DNA from: Hyaloscypha bicolor E
Lineage: Eukaryota > Ascomycota > Leotiomycetes > Helotiales > Hyaloscyphaceae
Length of the DNA stretch: 64,000 bases
Direction: 5' to 3'
NCBI RefSeq assembly: GCF_002865645.1
Contig: NW_020194685.1
Coordinates: 3,397,499 to 3,461,498 of the forward strand
Each line of letters opens with the position of its first letter. Positions within the stretch are counted from its first letter, which is position 1. Both the position numbers and the translations under genes were made by a program. Below the pieces are notes generated by a model, which saw nothing but the letters and a program-made list of their open reading frames with translations, did not search any database and was not told the DNA's origin. Shown here in pieces: positions 60,741-64,000 of the stretch.

Positions 60741-61046
60741 AGTCTAGGGGAGAAGGGGAGAGGTGAATGTTACGACGGTCCGTACGGGAATATTTGGTCC
60801 TTTGTAAATAACGTTCGGACCCTGACGGTTGGAAGTAAGCAATTCGCGGGAAGGCGTTGATAGTGAAATTGATACCTTTGTTTCCGTCAACTCTTATGAT
60901 TGTCTGGTTTCTACTTGCCCATCAGGCCTACAAGAACACGTTTGGCTATAAATTTCAGTCCCTATTCAACATCCCAGAACCTACCAAAACGTGGTAGTCC
61001 AAACAGGACTTTGCATATTTAGCTCTCCTCCCGAAAGCTTCACCGA
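60741..61046. other. Convergent 3' region
   Basis: Intergenic between two convergent genes; no feature seen. Confidence 0.6.
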
Positions 61047-61905
61047 TCACCTCGGCCTCGGCCCCTCAAAACCCTTCTTAACACTATTCACACCATTCGC
61101 ATGCCTCTGCTCCACCCACGTAATTGGCGCCAACATCAGCGCACCCAAAATACACAGCCCCGTCGCAAACACCTGCCACAACCAGATAATTGTTGCGCCA
61201 CCAGGCCAAAAGAACTTCACAACCTCATTCAACTGATACAAGTCCTCTTGGCTTTGAATATAGTATTTCCCGTCGTTTGCGGGGTGTACGAGTTGCAGTT
61301 TTGTGGTCAGGCGGACGTCGGACTTGTAGAAGGGGACGAAGAAGAGGGAGAATATTTGGTGGATTTCGGCGAACAGGATGGACGACTTCTGGTTGAATTC
61401 TACAATTTCTAAATGTTAGAGGGGATTGTTTGGAAAGAGGGGACCAGTTGGGAGAGCGAACCGTCACACTCAATGTTGAGAATAATTCGTGGTGACAGGA
61501 TTTTGTACCAGCGATAAATCATCCAGATCACCCACCGCGAATTAATCTCTCCGATCAATGGCAGTGAGATGTGCGAAAAGCTGGGGACTCGACACAATGG
61601 ATGGATGAAGCTGGCGTCGGGGAGGAAATAGGCATCGAGGGCATCCTTTTGGTCTGCGGGAGAACCTTCGGTGAGCAGGTGGATGACGTGCGAGATTTGA
61701 CGTTCTGGATGTTCTCGTCAGTAAAAACTAATACCAATTGAATAAAGTGGATTTCGCGATTCGGGAAGTAGATTGCAACGAGAGGTGCAGTTTGAGTTTC
61801 CATTTGTCTCCCCAAACAAGCTTCCCTGGCCAGATGGCTGCTCCCAAGCGCCAGAGTATTGTCAATTCAATTAGAGGATATCATGAACTTACTTGGGTGA
61901 TCCAT
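61047..61905 (-). CDS. SnoaL/NTF2-like protein with C-terminal membrane helix, frame conflict
   Basis: Apparent exons are 61905-61893 (MDHP), 61837-61735 (IWPGKLVWGDKWKLKLHLSL to TLFNW), 61704-61462 (ERQISHVIHLLTEGSPADQK to PRIILNIECD) and 61408-61047 (EIVEFNQKSSILFAEIHQIF to the stop). The body fits a SnoaL/NTF2-like fold (DAYFLPDASFIHPLCRVPSF; YYIQSQEDLYQLNEVVKFFW), and the end has a helix (WLWQVFATGLCILGALMLAP). Introns of 55 and 53 nt are normal. Between exons 2 and 3 the only intron-like stretch is 30 nt (GTATTA...CAG), too short for normal splicing, and the frames on its two sides do not match. A small deletion there would explain both, so the gene may be inactive. Function unknown. Confidence 0.6.
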
Positions 61906-62558
61906 TGTATGGGAGTCTTTGTATTGGGAAGCGCGACGACAAGGTATGAGAATTAAAAGGAGAAAGGAAGATATTGTGGAGGGAGGAAGCTTCGGAGCTT
62001 CAACGATTTCTGAGGTTTAGCCATGATGTCACCACGGAGAGCGATTTTCATGTGAAGATCTCGCTAAACTCAGGGGCTGGAGTGGGGAAATTCAGGGGCT
62101 TGGGTTGGCGTCAAATCTCGAGATGTGCAACGAACTTTTCCAACCTCGAGACTACGATTCCGAGCTAACTACGCATCCATCTTTCCAATAGTGCTAATTC
62201 AGAACATTACAAAAGTCTCACACACTCGAATGTTCCAATGCCTGTCCATATTTCTAAATAGCTCGCATGTCTATCAACGTCTAACTTGACAACTCATCCC
62301 TAATTGAGGAACTTTTCGTTACCTCCTTCCCAATTGATACGGCATCAATCGCCCAAAGTGACGATACTCCAGGTATAGGAATCAAAAGTTCGATGGCTAT
62401 TGTACGGCCCCTCTTAAAATTCTCAAGCATCCTTTTCAATCTCCTCTCCCTTCTCCCCCCCCAGGAGGCGGAATATCTATTGCCATCCCAATGTCTAGAT
62501 TCTCGAACTCAAACATACCCACTCCCTGCACACCAAGTAGTTTCATCTCCGCTACCTT
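61906..62558. other. Intergenic
   Basis: No gene is supported; only short frames without domains. Confidence 0.5.
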
Positions 62559-63218
62559 CTAATCAAACACTACACCTTTCATTTCCATGGTATCAGTAGT
62601 CGTCACCATGATGTTCGGCTCTCCATCTGTCCAGATGTCTTTGATTGCTTTACCAAGCAACTGATTAGGACCCTCTACCTCGTCTTCAGGTTTGTTATTG
62701 TCGCCGACAGTGGAGCAGAAATAGTCGTCTGAGATATTTAAGAGATGTTTTTCCTCCTCCTCGACTTCCAACTGCGAAACAAGAAGGCGCAAATCAGCCA
62801 AGGCTTCCCATTTCTTCCTAATTAAAATGTCCCCTCCAACACCACAAAGCTTTCCAGGACTCCTACATCCACACACAGAGAAGCTTAAATCTATAATCCT
62901 ACAAGAGCGACCTTTAATGATGAGGTAATCGCCTCTCCCAGCCTGTGCTGGGGAAAGTGGCTTGACTTCGGAAACCTGAATCTCGTCCATTGCGCAGACC
63001 ATCATTTCGAAACAATGAGAGGTATTGCGCCGATGGAGACAAGGTGCGTCTTCCGGTTGAGGTGCTGTTGCGATTCCTCTGAGGCAAAGCATCCCTCTAG
63101 GGGAGAAGAATGTGGTGGTCTTGATTCGGCACGGCTGGTCGTTGATCGTAACAAAGTCTCTATCTTTTACTTGGTGAGCTCGTCTCGAGAGCGTGATCTT
63201 TATTAGACCCACAAGCAT
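62559..63218 (-). CDS. Divergent eIF5A/HEX1-like protein with duplicated SH3-like domain
   Basis: From the first ATG of the open frame (63,218) it encodes 219 residues. The frame stays open upstream to about 63.45 kb without an ATG, so a further 5' exon is possible. Residues 94-142 (GRGDYLIIKGRSCRIIDLSF, then GDILIRKKWEAL) resemble the eIF5A N-terminal domain (xGFVVIKGRPCKIVxxS...GxDIFTGKKxED). The loop that carries hypusine lysine in eIF5A is here CGCRSPGK, without the TGKHG context. Residues 18-75 (KDRDFVTINDQPCRI onward) look like a second, degenerate copy. Residues 155-219 (LGKAIKDIWTDGEPNIMVTT) fit the C-terminal OB-like domain. It may be a specialised paralogue, as HEX1 is in Woronin bodies; function is unknown. 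Confidence 0.55.
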   Translation of the reverse strand: MLVGLIKITLSRRAHQVKDRDFVTINDQPCRIKTTTFFSPRGMLCLRGIATAPQPEDAPCLHRRNTSHCFEMMVCAMDEIQVSEVKPLSPAQAGRGDYLIIKGRSCRIIDLSFSVCGCRSPGKLCGVGGDILIRKKWEALADLRLLVSQLEVEEEEKHLLNISDDYFCSTVGDNNKPEDEVEGPNQLLGKAIKDIWTDGEPNIMVTTTDTMEMKGVVFD

Positions 63219-64000
63219 CAAAGTTTGCTTGTTGGCTTCCAAAATTTCTTCAAGATTCAAATGGCTGCTGTTTATTGATGCTATATTGGGTCCGATAAAC
63301 TTGACGTGATATTGAAGTTCGAAACTGTATGTATCGTTCCGGGCGAGATACGGCTTTGAGAGGGTTGGTAGCCTGGTGACAACTCTTCTTGAGGTGAATA
63401 CTCGTCTTGATAACGGGGAAAGAAGTGAATTGAGAAAGAGTGATTAAGGAGACTTCTAGAAGAATACGGTACACCGATTGAGTTAGTCGGAACAACAATG
63501 TGCAAAAAACGGCACCCCATGGTGTGGGCTCCGCAATTAGGACCCAGTCTAGCTAACCAAACTCAACTCCAGAGTCGATCATTCATTCCCAAATATCTAG
63601 GAACACAACGAAATTCTTTAAAAAATACTAACGAAAACTACAAAAAATGGGTGACATACACGCAAGTTGCTTTCGGTATCAGGATTTCCATGTTGAATAT
63701 CGTGATTCCGCCAAAATAAGCGGATCCTCAACTCGAGGTCATTGTATTCAGCGCAGCGAAACGTTAATTACAGGGTATAACAGTGCATCTTACCTATGCC
63801 ATACTATACTAGATGTAGGTGTATATGCTCAGCCTATTTTCAGCATCGCAAAACTCTGTCGCAGTTCCAGCGCAAACCATGCAGCAGTCCTTGTCAAATG
63901 CAGCTATACTGTATGCTCCCAGTGAACTACTGCCATAGCACTGAATGAAACAAATTAGCTTGTCATCTATGGAGATATTTGCTCGTAGCGTTTACAAGAA
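63219..64000. other. Upstream of eIF5A-like gene; no gene called
   Basis: The eIF5A-like frame is open into this region as far as about 63.45 kb (FELQYHVKFIGPNIASINSS can be read) but lacks an ATG. Beyond that only short frames without domains are seen up to the window edge. Confidence 0.45.

Overview
The window is nuclear DNA of a filamentous ascomycete (Pezizomycotina). The evidence is short GT-AG introns of about 47-91 nt with CTAAC/CTGAC-like branch sites, a Zn2Cys6 regulator, an RTA1-type membrane protein, a fungal-type (YAT) amino-acid permease, an Nma111 protease, and long A+T islands full of TAG/TAA stops, the pattern left by repeat-induced point mutation (RIP). The class (for example Leotiomycetes) cannot be fixed from the sequence alone.

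Layout. Positions 1-15.3 kb are a RIP-ruined transposon island: a Ty1/Copia remnant on the + strand (about 2.1-7.4 kb, order integrase, RT, RNase H) and a Ty3/Gypsy remnant on the - strand (about 8.0-14.9 kb). From 15.3 to 27.8 kb lies accessory DNA: a broken flavin monooxygenase, an intact three-exon FAD amine/amino-acid oxidase-like gene, an intact NAD(P)-binding epimerase-like gene, and an MFS transporter pseudogene whose C-terminus is split by a 2.2-kb Fot1/pogo transposon. A secreted SGNH-type hydrolase follows. From 27.97 to 30.13 kb three TIR elements with TA target sites are nested or abutted. From 30 to 36 kb come an RTA1-like gene, a 1,024-bp miniature LTR element and a Zn2Cys6 regulator; the same 122-bp LTR occurs as a solo copy at 19.2 kb.

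From 37.9 kb the DNA is mostly ordinary genic sequence: an amino-acid permease with one 4-nt frameshift, a decayed GT31-type glycosyltransferase, a large F-box protein, Nma111, a small NLS-bearing nuclear-type protein, a truncated MFS relic, a multi-spanning membrane protein with a GC-AG intron, a GPI-anchored Ser/Thr-rich surface protein, a small conserved hydrophilic protein, a SnoaL-like C-terminal membrane protein with a reading-frame conflict, and a divergent eIF5A-like protein with an apparent second SH3-like domain.

Working together: the 16.9-27.8 kb block (monooxygenase, oxidase, reductase, transporter, esterase-like enzyme) resembles a decaying metabolic or accessory cluster beside transposons; this is inference. 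Nma111, the F-box gene and their neighbours look like independent housekeeping loci. The most unusual observations are the divergent eIF5A-like gene, the miniature LTR element with a RIP-altered target duplication, the nested TIR elements, and a 148-bp duplicated intron/exon-like unit downstream of the small nuclear-type protein.
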